From a virus, in IMG/VR virus record IMGVR_UViG_3300025102_006169, positions 1 through 59,236 of that record: a DNA stretch of 59,236 nt; one strand, 5' to 3'. Position 1 is the first letter of the stretch. The number at the start of each line of letters is the position of its first letter. Below the pieces are notes generated by a model. It saw only the letters and a program-made list of their open reading frames with translations, ran no database searches and was not told the origin of the DNA. The translations under genes were made by a program, and so were the position numbers. This document shows positions 1 to 10,100 of this stretch, piece by piece.

Positions 1-755
1 TTTTTGGATGCATCTTCATCCAAAGCCAGATACACAGAGCAGCCGCTTTTAATAATGGTTTGAAAAAGAGCAGAAGATTCACGAAGTGTTGATCCAAGAA
101 GAGGAATTGCATTACCGGCCTTTATAGCGTCAAAGACGCCCTCTACTATAACTATGTCTTCGTCCCAGTTTACATACAGTTCGTTGAAAATAATGTCACG
201 GGAGGCAGGTGGGTTCTTGTATCTTGGCCAAGCATCACCGTATGAGCGTGCAATGAAATAGTTTGCATAGCCATTCTCGTTGAATGATGGGATCACCACA
301 CGACCAGCATACTCTCCGTCAGGACAATAACCGATCTTCCACTTGAGAATGTCGTCTCTTGTGATCCCGCGCTTTGATAAGTATCGTAAAGCAATCTGTG
401 AGGCCACAGAAGGCGTCTTACCTGTTAAGGTGACTAACTGCTCGGGTAAATCGACGCGTTGCTCAGAAGGGGCTTCAGGCTCCGCAAATAAGAAGTCAAA
501 ATCTGTGATCTCAACGCGGTCATCATATTTAGACCACTCATCACGATCTTCTCTGGTTCCAAACTTGCGGACAATGTAGCCTAAATCACGGCCTGACTTG
601 TCACAAATCCAACATTTAAATACAGATTTGTCCACATTGACAGACATCTTCTTCTTGTGATGACCGCAAAATGGACAACTGAATAGATGCTCTTCGCCAG
701 ACTGATAGCCTCGTCCGAGAACATTCTTTATTATTTTGAGTTTTTCTGCTCGCAT
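1..755 (-). CDS. DNA primase, N-terminal part (cut by window edge)
   Basis: Reading frame open from an ATG at 755 to the window edge, about 251 codons, with no stop; the C-terminus lies outside. It starts with a Cys4 zinc ribbon (C27-P-F-C30 and C48-W-I-C51), the template-recognition module of phage primases of the T7 gp4/DnaG type. Further on is a TOPRIM-like catalytic region: an acidic motif VEGVFDAIKAG near residues 205-215 and LALDEDAS near residue 245. It would make RNA primers for phage replication; whether a helicase domain follows cannot be seen. The start overlaps the end of the RuvC-like gene by 25 bases, so the two are co-transcribed from the promoter at 1264-1291. The zinc ribbon plus TOPRIM order makes the family call firm. 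Confidence 0.9.
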   Translation of the reverse strand, partial: MRAEKLKIIKNVLGRGYQSGEEHLFSCPFCGHHKKKMSVNVDKSVFKCWICDKSGRDLGYIVRKFGTREDRDEWSKYDDRVEITDFDFLFAEPEAPSEQRVDLPEQLVTLTGKTPSVASQIALRYLSKRGITRDDILKWKIGYCPDGEYAGRVVIPSFNENGYANYFIARSYGDAWPRYKNPPASRDIIFNELYVNWDEDIVIVEGVFDAIKAGNAIPLLGSTLRESSALFQTIIKSGCSVYLALDEDASK

Positions 756-1258
756 ATGGCCCCCGCCCTTGCAATCACTATCGAGTCAGCTTTGTCATAG
801 GACTCGGGTTTAGGATTACCGTTACGAGTATATTCTATCACGAAACTAGGCTCGTTGTCAAGTAAAAAATTTAAAACAACTTGTTTTGCCTTTTGTCCTC
901 TGGGAACTTTGATGCCACAAAGTTTTCTGGCAGACGTAGCCGCGAGGTATTCTGGCTTAATTTTGTATTGATCAAAAACAAGCCAAGACACGATACCGTT
1001 AAAACGAGACAAAGTTGAAAGAGTCTTCGCAGATGAAAAACCTGAACGGAACGATTGTAGCGACTGTTCAATATAAACTGCTGTAATTTGTTTGCCGTGT
1101 TCATTTTGGATTTGTTCCAAGCCTTTCTTAACATGTATCACCTTTTCAAAAAAGTCTTTGTATTTTCTTGTGTCCCAAGCACCATTGAGAATTATCTTAC
1201 CGTTATCTACAATTGTGTATCCGGTGATGCTTGTGGAAATGTCTAAACCAAGTATCAT
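731..1258 (-). CDS. RuvC-like Holliday junction resolvase (RNase H fold)
   Basis: A protein of 175 residues, the usual size for RuvC-superfamily resolvases. It opens with the first RNase H-fold strand, LGLDIS, carrying D6. A second acidic residue sits in VYIEQSLQ (E64), and the C-terminal helix YDKADSIVIA supplies D155 and D158. This D/E/D-x-x-D arrangement is the metal-binding catalytic set of RuvC. The expected role is cutting branched DNA made by phage recombination and replication before packaging. The ATG at 1258 has no Shine-Dalgarno sequence and lies only five bases after a perfect -10 box, so the message is probably leaderless. It is followed by, and overlaps, the primase gene. Close phage relatives could act on other branched structures. 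Confidence 0.82.
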   Translation of the reverse strand: MILGLDISTSITGYTIVDNGKIILNGAWDTRKYKDFFEKVIHVKKGLEQIQNEHGKQITAVYIEQSLQSFRSGFSSAKTLSTLSRFNGIVSWLVFDQYKIKPEYLAATSARKLCGIKVPRGQKAKQVVLNFLLDNEPSFVIEYTRNGNPKPESYDKADSIVIARAGAICEQKNSK

Positions 1259-1263
1259 ACTAT

Positions 1264-1291
1264 ATTATAACACGATCAAACTAGATGTCAA
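1264..1291 (-). promoter_or_regulatory. Consensus sigma70 promoter for ruvC-like/primase genes
   Basis: Read on the minus strand, TTGACA (1291-1286) is followed by 16 bases and TATAAT (1269-1264), an exact match to both bacterial sigma70 hexamers. The -35 box overlaps the last codons of the upstream structural gene. The -10 box ends five bases before the ATG at 1258, placing transcription start at or next to the start codon. This implies use of the host holoenzyme for replication genes directly after the late tail genes. Confidence 0.85.
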
Positions 1292-2534
1292 GCTTTAGTT
1301 TAAAAGTTAAGTCTCTTTCTTCAGTTTTCTTAACTGGCTTAGACACAGTAGCAATGCCTATTAACTTTTTCTTATCGTCATAAATACCAACTTTTGTGAT
1401 GTAAGTTGTTCTAACAAGACTGCCAGAAGGATTATTATAAGAAGCTGAGTGGACATTTGCGATTGCCAACTCTTGCTCTCTGTAAAGATACGAAGAAGTT
1501 ACTGGATTAAAAGCAGTTGTGCCGAATACAACACTGGTCGGATTGTTGGTATAATTTAGTTGGCCTTTGTTGGCATGTGCCATCATGGTAATGGTTGGAA
1601 TTCTATGTGTCCCCTGAAAGTTTAACAGATAGGAGCCGGTATTATTATAAGGAGTTGCTGCTGGTCGCAGCGGAACTGTGCCGTCGTTTTGTCGAACGCC
1701 TTGGCCCCAGTTATACCATTTAATGTTTGCTTCTTCCGTTGAGGTTCCGGACTTTGATGTCTCTTGAAACCTATCGACTAATGCAATGTCCCAAGAACCG
1801 GTTAGAATTATGAACCCTTCTTTGTACAACACCACTCCTGCAACGGATCCATCATTAGATGCATTGATTGTACCAGAGTGCTGGATAAGTGCTCCGTCGC
1901 GACGGCTATCTCTAAGTTCTGCTGCAAGGCTAGCGGATGCATACAGCTTTAAACTAACTGTGCCTTTTCTAATTTCAGATCCGTAAAATACTGATGGAAT
2001 ACCTATAACTGTCATTGTCTTATCAGTATCAAAATTATAATGCGAGCCAAGGCGCTTTGCGAAATCAAGGCTATTTTTTAGTGCGCTGCCAGTGTGATTA
2101 GTGGTGGTAAAATTATCTGCTGCTATGTAATGTTCGCGCGAGATACTAGCAGAGATTTTGTAGCTACCACTAACAACATCGCCATCTTGATACTTGTGTG
2201 TGTAATCCGTATAAGAAATATTCTTGAAAGAGTCTTTATTACGACCCTTATAAACAAACGGATAGATAACTCCGGTATCCTTTACACCGGGGCCATCTAT
2301 TTGTGTTTTACCTATGTATCGACCAGTAGAGGTTTCAGGCCTATCTGTGTTCAACTCATAGAGGTTTATAAATCCTCTAGGTGTGTCAATCGCAATACTC
2401 GTTGCTCTTCTGGCCGGGTCTTCGTAACTATCTCGATAAAAGATGTGCCCGTTATACATAAAAAACGAGGAACTAGGATGAGTTTCTATTCGGTTGTGAA
2501 AAACATCGCCAGCCCCAAACTTGTAAAGAGGCAT
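1281..2534 (-). CDS. Virion structural protein, paralogue of the next upstream gene
   Basis: Unnamed tail or baseplate-type protein of 417 residues, preceded by a strong AGGAGGTG site before the ATG at 2534. It has no signal peptide or membrane segment and is rich in Ser, Thr, Asn and Tyr, as phage beta-structured proteins are. Its second half matches the 398-residue protein upstream block by block: IRKGTVSLKLY, a GVVLYKEG/ILTGS block, AHANKGQLNYTNNPT and a final VGIYDDKKKLIGIA/SKP block. The pair probably arose by duplication and may be a tail-fibre, whisker or baseplate-peripheral component. It is the last gene of the structural block; its final codons hold the -35 box of the replication promoter. 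Structural role is inferred from context; exact function is unknown. Confidence 0.7.
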   Translation of the reverse strand: MPLYKFGAGDVFHNRIETHPSSSFFMYNGHIFYRDSYEDPARRATSIAIDTPRGFINLYELNTDRPETSTGRYIGKTQIDGPGVKDTGVIYPFVYKGRNKDSFKNISYTDYTHKYQDGDVVSGSYKISASISREHYIAADNFTTTNHTGSALKNSLDFAKRLGSHYNFDTDKTMTVIGIPSVFYGSEIRKGTVSLKLYASASLAAELRDSRRDGALIQHSGTINASNDGSVAGVVLYKEGFIILTGSWDIALVDRFQETSKSGTSTEEANIKWYNWGQGVRQNDGTVPLRPAATPYNNTGSYLLNFQGTHRIPTITMMAHANKGQLNYTNNPTSVVFGTTAFNPVTSSYLYREQELAIANVHSASYNNPSGSLVRTTYITKVGIYDDKKKLIGIATVSKPVKKTEERDLTFKLKLDI

Positions 2535-2545
2535 CCTAGCACCTC

Positions 2546-3742
2546 CTAGTAGTCAAGTCTTACGCGAAGGGTAACCTCATTAGTTGGGTCTTTGCGGAGG
2601 GGTTCTGAAAGTTTTGCAACTGCAAGGAGTTCGTTATCTGCGGAATAGAGGCCAACAGTTGTGAAATAAGAGACTGGTGTATCTGATGCTCTGGTCTTGA
2701 CTCGAATCTCACTGCCAGTCAAATACGTTGGGTTAGAACTATAATTGAAATCACTATGATTGGCGCGGCAGAAATAAATTGTTGAATTAAGTTCGGTTGT
2801 GTTATTGAACGAAACATTAAAGATTCTGTTTCTCAAGCCATCTGCGAGGTTACCAATTGTAGAGCCCGAGTTAGCTGCTTCAAAACCAACGGTAGAAGTA
2901 TCCCCAGCTTTTGTTACTCTAGGTTGTGATGCATTGCCAGCTGTTGCAGAATACACGGGGAAAGTTGAATTATTAAGCACACCGCCGAAGTGATCATTTG
3001 CACGTTGGAAAATGGACGCACTAAGCACCATAATGCCAGCTTGATAAAAAAGAAGGCCAACAGGCACTGGGTTGGTTCGTTGCATAAGGGGTCTTATTTT
3101 ACCCACATTGTTGGTGCTGGGCACACTTTGTGTTGCGTATAACACACCATATTCCCCAGCAGGAGAATCAACATGAAATCCGTTAGATCCACTAGAATCT
3201 GTGATCTTCAGCCTGTCTACAAAATACTGCCCATCAGCAGTCTCATCGAATGCATTTGCTGTCTCAGACCCAGATACGGAAACTTCAAATGTAAAAGATC
3301 CTTTTTTAATTTCGTCCTTGACAAGCAGCCGGCTGAACGGTATAAAATACGCTTCACGAATTTCGTTACCAGTGTCAGGAATTTTAAACTTCTTAATGCT
3401 ACCAGTATGGTCGTAGCCCGCAAGGGTCTGTGCCATTTGATTGTAGATGTTAATCTTCTTGGCATTTTGAGTTGTTGCAGAAGACGATAAGCCGGAAGTA
3501 TTTGCATATCCAACTGTCATGTCAAAAATTTGATTTGCAGAAGAACTCAAGAAAGGATAATCAAATACACTCTTGAACATTCCGTGACCGTAGCTTTTTA
3601 CGTTTCTATCTGATGAAAAGTCTGTGGTAGCATAACCATACGTTCCTGAGAGGATAGATCCTGTGATAGGAATGGCCTCGTGAAGAAGGGTTCTAGTTGT
3701 AGCTACATCATTGCTTATTAAATTCTTAAAAGTTGTCGCCAT
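2546..3742 (-). CDS. Virion structural protein (paralogue pair member)
   Basis: A 398-residue protein with an AAGGATAGGA-type ribosome site before the ATG at 3742. The C-terminal half shares ordered blocks with the following 417-residue protein: IKKGSFTFEVS, VGLLFYQAGIMVLS, a CRANHSDFNYSSNPT block and VGLYSADNELLAVAKLSEP. The N-terminal thirds differ, which suggests a common C-terminal domain with different attachment ends. Composition is Ser/Thr/Asn rich, with no membrane helix. It lies 16 bases after the 307-residue structural gene and 11 bases before its paralogue. It is most likely a peripheral tail or baseplate component; no enzyme motif was seen. Confidence 0.7.
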   Translation of the reverse strand: MATTFKNLISNDVATTRTLLHEAIPITGSILSGTYGYATTDFSSDRNVKSYGHGMFKSVFDYPFLSSSANQIFDMTVGYANTSGLSSSATTQNAKKINIYNQMAQTLAGYDHTGSIKKFKIPDTGNEIREAYFIPFSRLLVKDEIKKGSFTFEVSVSGSETANAFDETADGQYFVDRLKITDSSGSNGFHVDSPAGEYGVLYATQSVPSTNNVGKIRPLMQRTNPVPVGLLFYQAGIMVLSASIFQRANDHFGGVLNNSTFPVYSATAGNASQPRVTKAGDTSTVGFEAANSGSTIGNLADGLRNRIFNVSFNNTTELNSTIYFCRANHSDFNYSSNPTYLTGSEIRVKTRASDTPVSYFTTVGLYSADNELLAVAKLSEPLRKDPTNEVTLRVRLDY

Positions 3743-3758
3743 TGTGTTATCCTATCCT

Positions 3759-4682
3759 TTAGACTTTCTTGACAAATTTGACTGGGATGTCGATGCGATA
3801 TCCTGTGTTAACCCCGGTAACCCGAATGTTAGATGAAATAGTTCTATGCGACGTGGCGCCGCTCTTACCTGTAATATTCTCAGTAGTACCGATGGTGTCG
3901 AACAAGTAGTTACTTGTGTTCAACTCCAATGAAGACTGCACCTTAAACTCCAAAATGGTGCCTCGCGGACCTCCAATAGTTTGTTGAGCTGAGTTGCTTG
4001 AGTCACTATTATCTCTAACGAACTCCCCATTGCTACGACGGATCAAATTATAGGTTGCAATTGAGTCATCATCAATGTAAGAAATCGAGGCTCGAATTGC
4101 ATCATTTGATGAAACAATGTGCCCAAGACGATTATCAATCTCCACCATGTATTGTGTTTCAACTAGCAAAGGATCTAAAGTTCTTCCGGGCGAAATGGCT
4201 GTTGTGTCCAAACCTTGATCTAAGCGGATTCTGTTTGCTCCGCGACCGGGAGTTTCACCCATCAAGACACCATTAATAGATACACCAGACGAATTAACTT
4301 CCAATTCATCTTCCGTTGTTGTGTTGACAGCAATAAGAAAATTACCCGACGTATGTCTCTTGGTAGAAACATCAAAGATCTCATTCAGTTTTAACATGGG
4401 CAAATAAAGTAAATTATTTCGTGGTATAGAAATCAATTTTGATTTCATAGACGCTGCATTATCTGTAAACGCCTCGAAAACAGGTGTCTGTAAAACTTCA
4501 AGATCAAAATAAGCAGAACCACTTGGGTGGTTCTTATTATAGTTTGAGTAATTAATTTCATCATCACCAAGCGCAAACTTAACAATTTTAAAACTACCAT
4601 CACCCTTAGCCAATCTCATGCGGCCAGTGTCGGTCAAAACGGCATCGAGTATAATGTCGCCTGAGTTATCTAGAAATCCCAT
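3759..4682 (-). CDS. Phage structural protein with D-x-x-LT-x-x-GR N-terminus
   Basis: A 307-residue protein; ATG at 4682 with an AGGAGAG ribosome site. Its first 50 residues (FLDNSGDIILDAVLTDTGR followed by MRLAKGDGSF) resemble the start of the 364-residue protein at 10940-12034, where the pattern is EEVLDVQLTRYGRQMLSKG. Both continue with an aromatic strand and an acidic turn (ALGDDEINYSNYN here, AFFDDNVTYDSRYG there). This motif recurs, in my recollection, in uncharacterised virion proteins of large phages. The rest is beta-rich, without cysteine clusters or membrane helices. It may be a baseplate-associated or collar protein. It opens a gene group after one of the longest gaps in the block (54 bases), which carries a possible promoter motif. 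Confidence 0.65.
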   Translation of the reverse strand: MGFLDNSGDIILDAVLTDTGRMRLAKGDGSFKIVKFALGDDEINYSNYNKNHPSGSAYFDLEVLQTPVFEAFTDNAASMKSKLISIPRNNLLYLPMLKLNEIFDVSTKRHTSGNFLIAVNTTTEDELEVNSSGVSINGVLMGETPGRGANRIRLDQGLDTTAISPGRTLDPLLVETQYMVEIDNRLGHIVSSNDAIRASISYIDDDSIATYNLIRRSNGEFVRDNSDSSNSAQQTIGGPRGTILEFKVQSSLELNTSNYLFDTIGTTENITGKSGATSHRTISSNIRVTGVNTGYRIDIPVKFVKKV

Positions 4683-4707
4683 TCTGCTTTCTCTCCTAAG
4701 CTGTATA

Positions 4708-4716
4708 ATAAATAGT
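4708..4716 (-). promoter_or_regulatory. Possible late-promoter motif ACTATTTAT
   Basis: The minus strand reads CATACTATTTATTATAC in the 54-base gap, about 27 bases before the ATG at 4682. A similar ACTATTTAT occurs at 25613-25621 before the gp6-like gene, and ACTATTTA occurs before the ATG at 57503. T4-type late promoters have only a -10 box and no -35 box, but their consensus is TATAAATA rather than this sequence. The assignment is tentative. Confidence 0.25.
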
Positions 4717-4736
4717 ATGCGAAAAAAGTTTTGGCT

Positions 4737-7106
4737 TTATTCTATGATCGTGCGTCCCTGATCGGTCTTAAAATCAATGTTTATGTCTAGCTTTTTGCCT
4801 GTTTTTTTAGAAGTTAGCCTAACTTTAAATCGTTTTCCAAACAATGACTCGTCCTCTACGCCTAATACTAAATCTTTTCCAAAACCAGATTGAATGTCGC
4901 CATTTGAATCAATTAAGCCAGATGCCTGCTCATTCAAAAATGCTTGGGTTATCCTTGGCACAATTTGAATGATTTTCTTAGCAGATTTGACCGGGGTTTT
5001 AGGATCAGGTTCAGTAAACTCGTACTGTCTAATGATAGGGTAGCCAACACCCTTATCACTATATAGTTCTATTTCGTAGACAGGACTAGGATTTGATAAA
5101 CTACCGTGACGATCAACTGTTCGGAACATGTAGTAAAACTTACGATTTGGTCTTTGTTTTACTATGGCGTTTGCTGAGGAGGCTTCCATACGTTGATTAA
5201 TACTGGATCCCGGTATCGTGTTCACGCGGCGGAGTCTTTGACCTGCAAAGTCTTCGTAACTCATTGGAGGCGCAGAAGTTCTATAAATAATAAATGCTCT
5301 AGCATTATCGTCTGTGGTATATTCAAGCAAACCATCAGTTGATGACTGATTGAGTAACAATTGGGCGTTGATTCGTTCCTCTCTATCGTTGAGAGCAAAT
5401 GGTATGGCTCTTGTAGCGCCAGACTTTGTAGTAAAACTCATCAGTAACTGATTTGTAATTCCAAAATAAGGATTGAATGCTACCTCTGGCTCAAGTGGTG
5501 GCTTGTCAAGGATCTGTCCAGACGAGATAAATAAAGGTATCTCTATTAACTTGATAAGAGGAGTAGCATCAAAAAAGATCTTTGCAACATTAAATGTTTG
5601 TATACTAGGTGGTCCGGACGATGCGATACCAACTTGTCGCTCCTCTTGTTCTGCAATACCAAACTCATATTCATACTTCATTCCCAAAGTGACCTGATAG
5701 GCAACTACTATGTATGTGTACTCTTGTCCGTACTTAACTTGTGTATCGGTAAACTTAATTTTTGGGTTTGCAGAAGTTGTGTAGGTGGTATCATCACTTA
5801 AGAAATCTCTAACCTCTGTAATGTTCATAAAATGGAATGTTTGTATCGGACTATTGCCAGAGGTTGGGGGTCCAAGATACTTTTCAATTTTGTACATTAG
5901 GATTTCAGAGTATGCTTCTTTGCCGTCCATTAAGTCTTGGAAGCTTCTTCTATAATCTGGTTGTTTGGTTAATTCGTAGAATCTATCAAAGAATTCGTTT
6001 TGGCCAAGTGCTAAGTGAAATGCGGCAGGATCGGTTCCGGTCGTCATCGATCCTCCAGCTGGAAAATCTCCTCGTCCGATTTCACCTGAATAACCCTCGC
6101 CTAAAACTGTGAAATTATCTGGTACTGGATCCATGCCCGAGGCCCACTTGCCTGAATCAAAATCTAGCCAGTCCATCAGGTTAACTGTTGTTGTATCCGC
6201 AATGTCGCTAACGTCTTCGACTAAATCTCCGTTAGAATCTATCAAAGAATTAGAAATTATCATTCTCTCGGATCCAACAGTAACCCCTCTTTGTACAGTA
6301 ACACCCTCAACATCTCTAGTCAAAATTACACCGAGTCCAGAGTCCTCTACAATGTTTGCAATCTCATTGTTATCATCAAGCCTAATGTTAATGTCGTTAT
6401 ACATTGGAAAAAGAAATTTGTTTTTTGAAAACTCATCCAACAGACCCGTGCTTTCTATAGGAGTAATTTGATTTAGAAGCATTTCAGATGGTGTGTTAAT
6501 ACTATCTGTTAGCATCTCCACAGGAGTTTTCTTAAGAATAACTTCTCCAAGCTCTGGCTCTAGATAGACTTTATTAGTTTCAGCATAAATGCTTGGTATG
6601 TCTTCGTGCCTCACAACAGATTCTAAAAGGTCTTCGTACTTTCTATCATAAAAATTATAAATGTAGTCTACACCATTATTTGCAGTGGTCTCTGCGCTGG
6701 AGACTAATGCTTCCTCGTTTGTGTATTCTGTTGTTACTGTTGATACTAAATCAGTAAACTCTACGCCAAAAGTAGCTATTTCGAACTTTACTTTGTCACT
6801 CCACTGGTCAAGATCTGAAATACCTGTGCCTCTTGGGCCTGTTCCAGAGGCTTTTTCAGAAATTGTTATCTGCTGTCTATAAGTTTGTAATTGATTACTT
6901 GGTGTTGGGAGTTCTATAATTTCGCTAATTTCTTCTATTACAAAGTCTTCTCCTAAATCTGGATCTTTGATGTAGTGTATTCCGGTACCGCCGGGTCCAC
7001 CCGAGGCCCAGTAGCCAAGTGTTGATCTAAACTTGTCGGCGCGTACACCGGGAGTAACTGGGTCAGTTAGCTCCGGGTTTGCCACTGTTATCTTTTTAAC
7101 ACCCAT
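4737..7106 (-). CDS. Large phage structural protein (789 residues)
   Basis: A 789-residue protein of unrecognised family. The ATG at 7106 overlaps the stop of the previous gene (TAATG), and its Shine-Dalgarno sequence GGAGGAGGT lies inside the final glycine codons of that gene. The middle and C-terminal parts have strands typical of fibronectin-III-like modules in phage proteins, such as YGQEYTYIVVAYQV near residue 460 and FYYMFRTVDRHGSLSNPSP near residue 665. The C-terminus is basic (KRFKVRLTSKKTGKKLDI). No catalytic motif, signal peptide or membrane segment is visible. Placed among baseplate and tail genes, it is probably a baseplate or tail-surface protein; FN3-like modules often mediate attachment to sugars or other proteins. 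Confidence 0.65.
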   Translation of the reverse strand: MGVKKITVANPELTDPVTPGVRADKFRSTLGYWASGGPGGTGIHYIKDPDLGEDFVIEEISEIIELPTPSNQLQTYRQQITISEKASGTGPRGTGISDLDQWSDKVKFEIATFGVEFTDLVSTVTTEYTNEEALVSSAETTANNGVDYIYNFYDRKYEDLLESVVRHEDIPSIYAETNKVYLEPELGEVILKKTPVEMLTDSINTPSEMLLNQITPIESTGLLDEFSKNKFLFPMYNDINIRLDDNNEIANIVEDSGLGVILTRDVEGVTVQRGVTVGSERMIISNSLIDSNGDLVEDVSDIADTTTVNLMDWLDFDSGKWASGMDPVPDNFTVLGEGYSGEIGRGDFPAGGSMTTGTDPAAFHLALGQNEFFDRFYELTKQPDYRRSFQDLMDGKEAYSEILMYKIEKYLGPPTSGNSPIQTFHFMNITEVRDFLSDDTTYTTSANPKIKFTDTQVKYGQEYTYIVVAYQVTLGMKYEYEFGIAEQEERQVGIASSGPPSIQTFNVAKIFFDATPLIKLIEIPLFISSGQILDKPPLEPEVAFNPYFGITNQLLMSFTTKSGATRAIPFALNDREERINAQLLLNQSSTDGLLEYTTDDNARAFIIYRTSAPPMSYEDFAGQRLRRVNTIPGSSINQRMEASSANAIVKQRPNRKFYYMFRTVDRHGSLSNPSPVYEIELYSDKGVGYPIIRQYEFTEPDPKTPVKSAKKIIQIVPRITQAFLNEQASGLIDSNGDIQSGFGKDLVLGVEDESLFGKRFKVRLTSKKTGKKLDINIDFKTDQGRTIIE

Positions 7107-10100
7107 TAGTAACCTCCTCCACCACTACCGCCAGAACTGCCACCAGAACTGCCTCCACTGGACCCACCCGTGCTGCTGCCATAAGAGGTGCCTGTGGTTG
7201 ATGGAGTGCTAGTTGTGGATGATCTCATAGGCCTTGTTGCTGGGCGACTACTGGACCTTGATGGTACACCTGCGCTTGTGCTGCCGCGTAGAGCTTCACG
7301 GGCTCCGCTGCGAGTGGGAGGTCTACGGTCTGGGGTTGCCGTACCGAAGCGCGTACCAACCCTAGTAACGGTCTTGGGCTGTTGCACAACTGCCGTTGTC
7401 ATAAATTCAACAGGCATCTTGTCCTTTTCTCTATGAAATTTAATCAATCGTTTTAAAATTATCGTGCCGGTCTCATTCAGGTCAGCGTATTCTACTAGTC
7501 TATCTGTAAAGACCGCCTCTCTTAACTCAGTGGTTTCAACAGGCTCTGATGTAACAGTAGTCTCTGGCGTGTCTGCTATGGTAGCTTCTTCTGTTAACTC
7601 GTCTTTAACCACCATCTGGGGTCCAATAAAGAACACATTATCGAATTCTGGTAATTCTAGTTTTGGATTTCTGTCAAACTTTAACCGTGAATTAGAATAG
7701 GGTACTAAACGAGCTAAGACAATTAAATTATTAGTTGAGATTTTTTGAAAAATTTCTTTATTCATTCTTCTAAACTTCGGCCTCGATACCATGGCCTCTC
7801 CATCTTGTGAAGTCTCAAACCCAACGAGTACTTCGATCTGGTTTACATGTTTGTAATTATAATATGCGTATGATGTAAATTTATTGGATGTTAACAAATC
7901 TTGACCTGTGTTTCTTTTGATTTGAAACCAGTTATTTGATGTCTCAATTTGATTAGATAACATAATTGATTTTATTTGATTTGGCAAATTTCTAATGAAG
8001 TTTTCTTTTATGGCAGTGCCATTTTTTTTCTTGTCGCCTATTTTATCAATTATGTTTTCTGAGTTTTTGGGATTAAATTTACTCACAGATATTGTTTTTG
8101 AATTTTCAAAAACATTAGTGCTAGACCTAATGATTGAGGACCCAAGACCTGTAAGAATCTCAGTATTATCTATTTCCACTATAGTTCCGTCCTCATTTAA
8201 AACTTCCTCTTCAATGTCAAACGGATCAGTTGCAAATTTTGTATTTTCGCCCATAAGCTCTTCAGGTATTATAAGATCCGCTACAGAAGTAATCTGTGTA
8301 TCAGAGGTTTCATCAACTGTCTGTTCTCTCATGTACTGGGAAGGCGTAAGTAATGTAATTCCAAGTGATGCGGCTAATTCGGTTGAGGCTCGTTCGACAT
8401 GCACGGTTTCCGAGTCTTTAACTTCTAGAAGATCTTCATCCACATTTGAAGAAAAATCAATCGGGTCCTTAAAATCAAATTTTGGTATCTGTGGTGTTTC
8501 TTTTTTGGCTCTGTAAGCTCGCAGTGGCAACTCGGAGTCCGATTGTATAGCTAAAGTAGAATAGGCGATGTTATCAAATTTCTTTGTATTTAAATCAGCC
8601 AGTCCACCATCATTGAATCTAAAATCATTATTTTTACCCAAAGAGACCCTGTGAGGAGTTAGATAAGAATAATATGTATCGCTTAGGTCAATAAATTTTA
8701 TGTATTCATCAGAACCCTGTGTTTCTGTATCTGTTGTCAGAACATCCTCCGGAGTGGTTCTTCCGAAATACTTTCTGTATTCTATTCTAAATCGATCGGC
8801 TAAACTATCGATGGTTATAAACCTTGGGCCAATTTGTCTGCCGGTGAATGGAATAAACTGAAATCCAATGAAATTTAATGTGCCACTGTCATAAATGTTT
8901 TTTTCAAAATCTTTTTTAAATTGTATTAAATTGTTTGTTGCTTTTGAATTAAACGCCTTAGTTTTTCTTGTATAATCTACTTCTTCTATGTTAAATCTCT
9001 TTTTATCAAGATTGTTTTTAACTCTGTTTTCAAGCCTTGAAATTAGATTCACAACAATCCTCATAGTATCGGGAGTTGCAGTTGCGGGGTCAACCAAATT
9101 GTATAATAAATTTGTTGATGAGTTAATTGTGTCAAATTTGACATCTGTCAAGTTTCTTAAAACATCCAAATAAGTTGCAATCGCATTAAGCCATGGAGCT
9201 TTTGCAATACTATCTCTAATGGCGTTGGCTCTAGCTCGCTTATTAGAGGCCACTACATCACTTAATTTTGGTGTTAAATATTGTAACCGCACAGACTTTT
9301 GATAGTTTTCTGTAAACTGGCCGGTTTTTAGATTAATGTTTTCTAATCGATCTGACTCGGCTAGGAAACTTTCTAATCTAACTCTCACATTAGTTAAATT
9401 GTTCAACTGCTGTTGGGCGAACTCTATTGTGCCATCTTCTAGTTCCATCTCAATACTATACATGTAGAAACCTGCGTCTTTTGCACTAATTTCATAGTCA
9501 GAGACACTAAATGTGCGGATGCCCTGTCTAGTAAGACCAGCTAACTGCACTTCTTTAATAGCACCAATAATTACCGTTTCCGATTCTATGTCGCTAGGAT
9601 TTTTGCTGCGTCTAAGTATTCTTTTTCGAAACTCACCTTTTGCGCGGGAGGTGCCAATTACCTGATCACCACCTTCGGCTATTATTTCAGTCCTATCCTC
9701 AAATTCATCAGATAAAATTATTTCCTCTCTCGTAAGCCCATTTCTAACTCTTTTTCGAAATACTTTCAAACTAACAATTGGGCTGGTATCAAAAATCTTA
9801 GCCTGCGCTCTTTTATCCGCACTTTCAACCAATGCACCATAATTCGAGAAATCTTTAATCAGCCTTTCATAATTCACATGAAAAACAATTCTAGTATCCC
9901 CTGTTGCCGTTGCCGCGATGTTTAATGGGGATACATAGGATTGTCTTGTTGAAACATTCAATCTGTGGGCACTTCTATTTTGCTTGGCGCGTGATCTTCG
10001 AGCATTCTTTCTAGATGTTTGCAATAGAAGGTCTGCTCTCTCCAATTTATCAATGTGCCGATAATCCTCAATTAAAAAGTTTGGTACTTTCTTTCTATTT

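Noticed and set aside
343-579. Plus-strand 78-codon frame at the left end
   Set aside because: It lies wholly within the primase frame on the minus strand, which has clear zinc-ribbon and TOPRIM motifs.
7109-7180. Tandem repeat as a CRISPR-like array
   Set aside because: The units are 9-18 bases, in frame, without spacers, and encode Gly/Ser; it is a coding low-complexity tract.
7995-8516. Plus-strand 173-codon frame
   Set aside because: It is antisense within the 1266-residue structural gene, is low complexity in Ser/Val, and has no ribosome site or recognisable domain.
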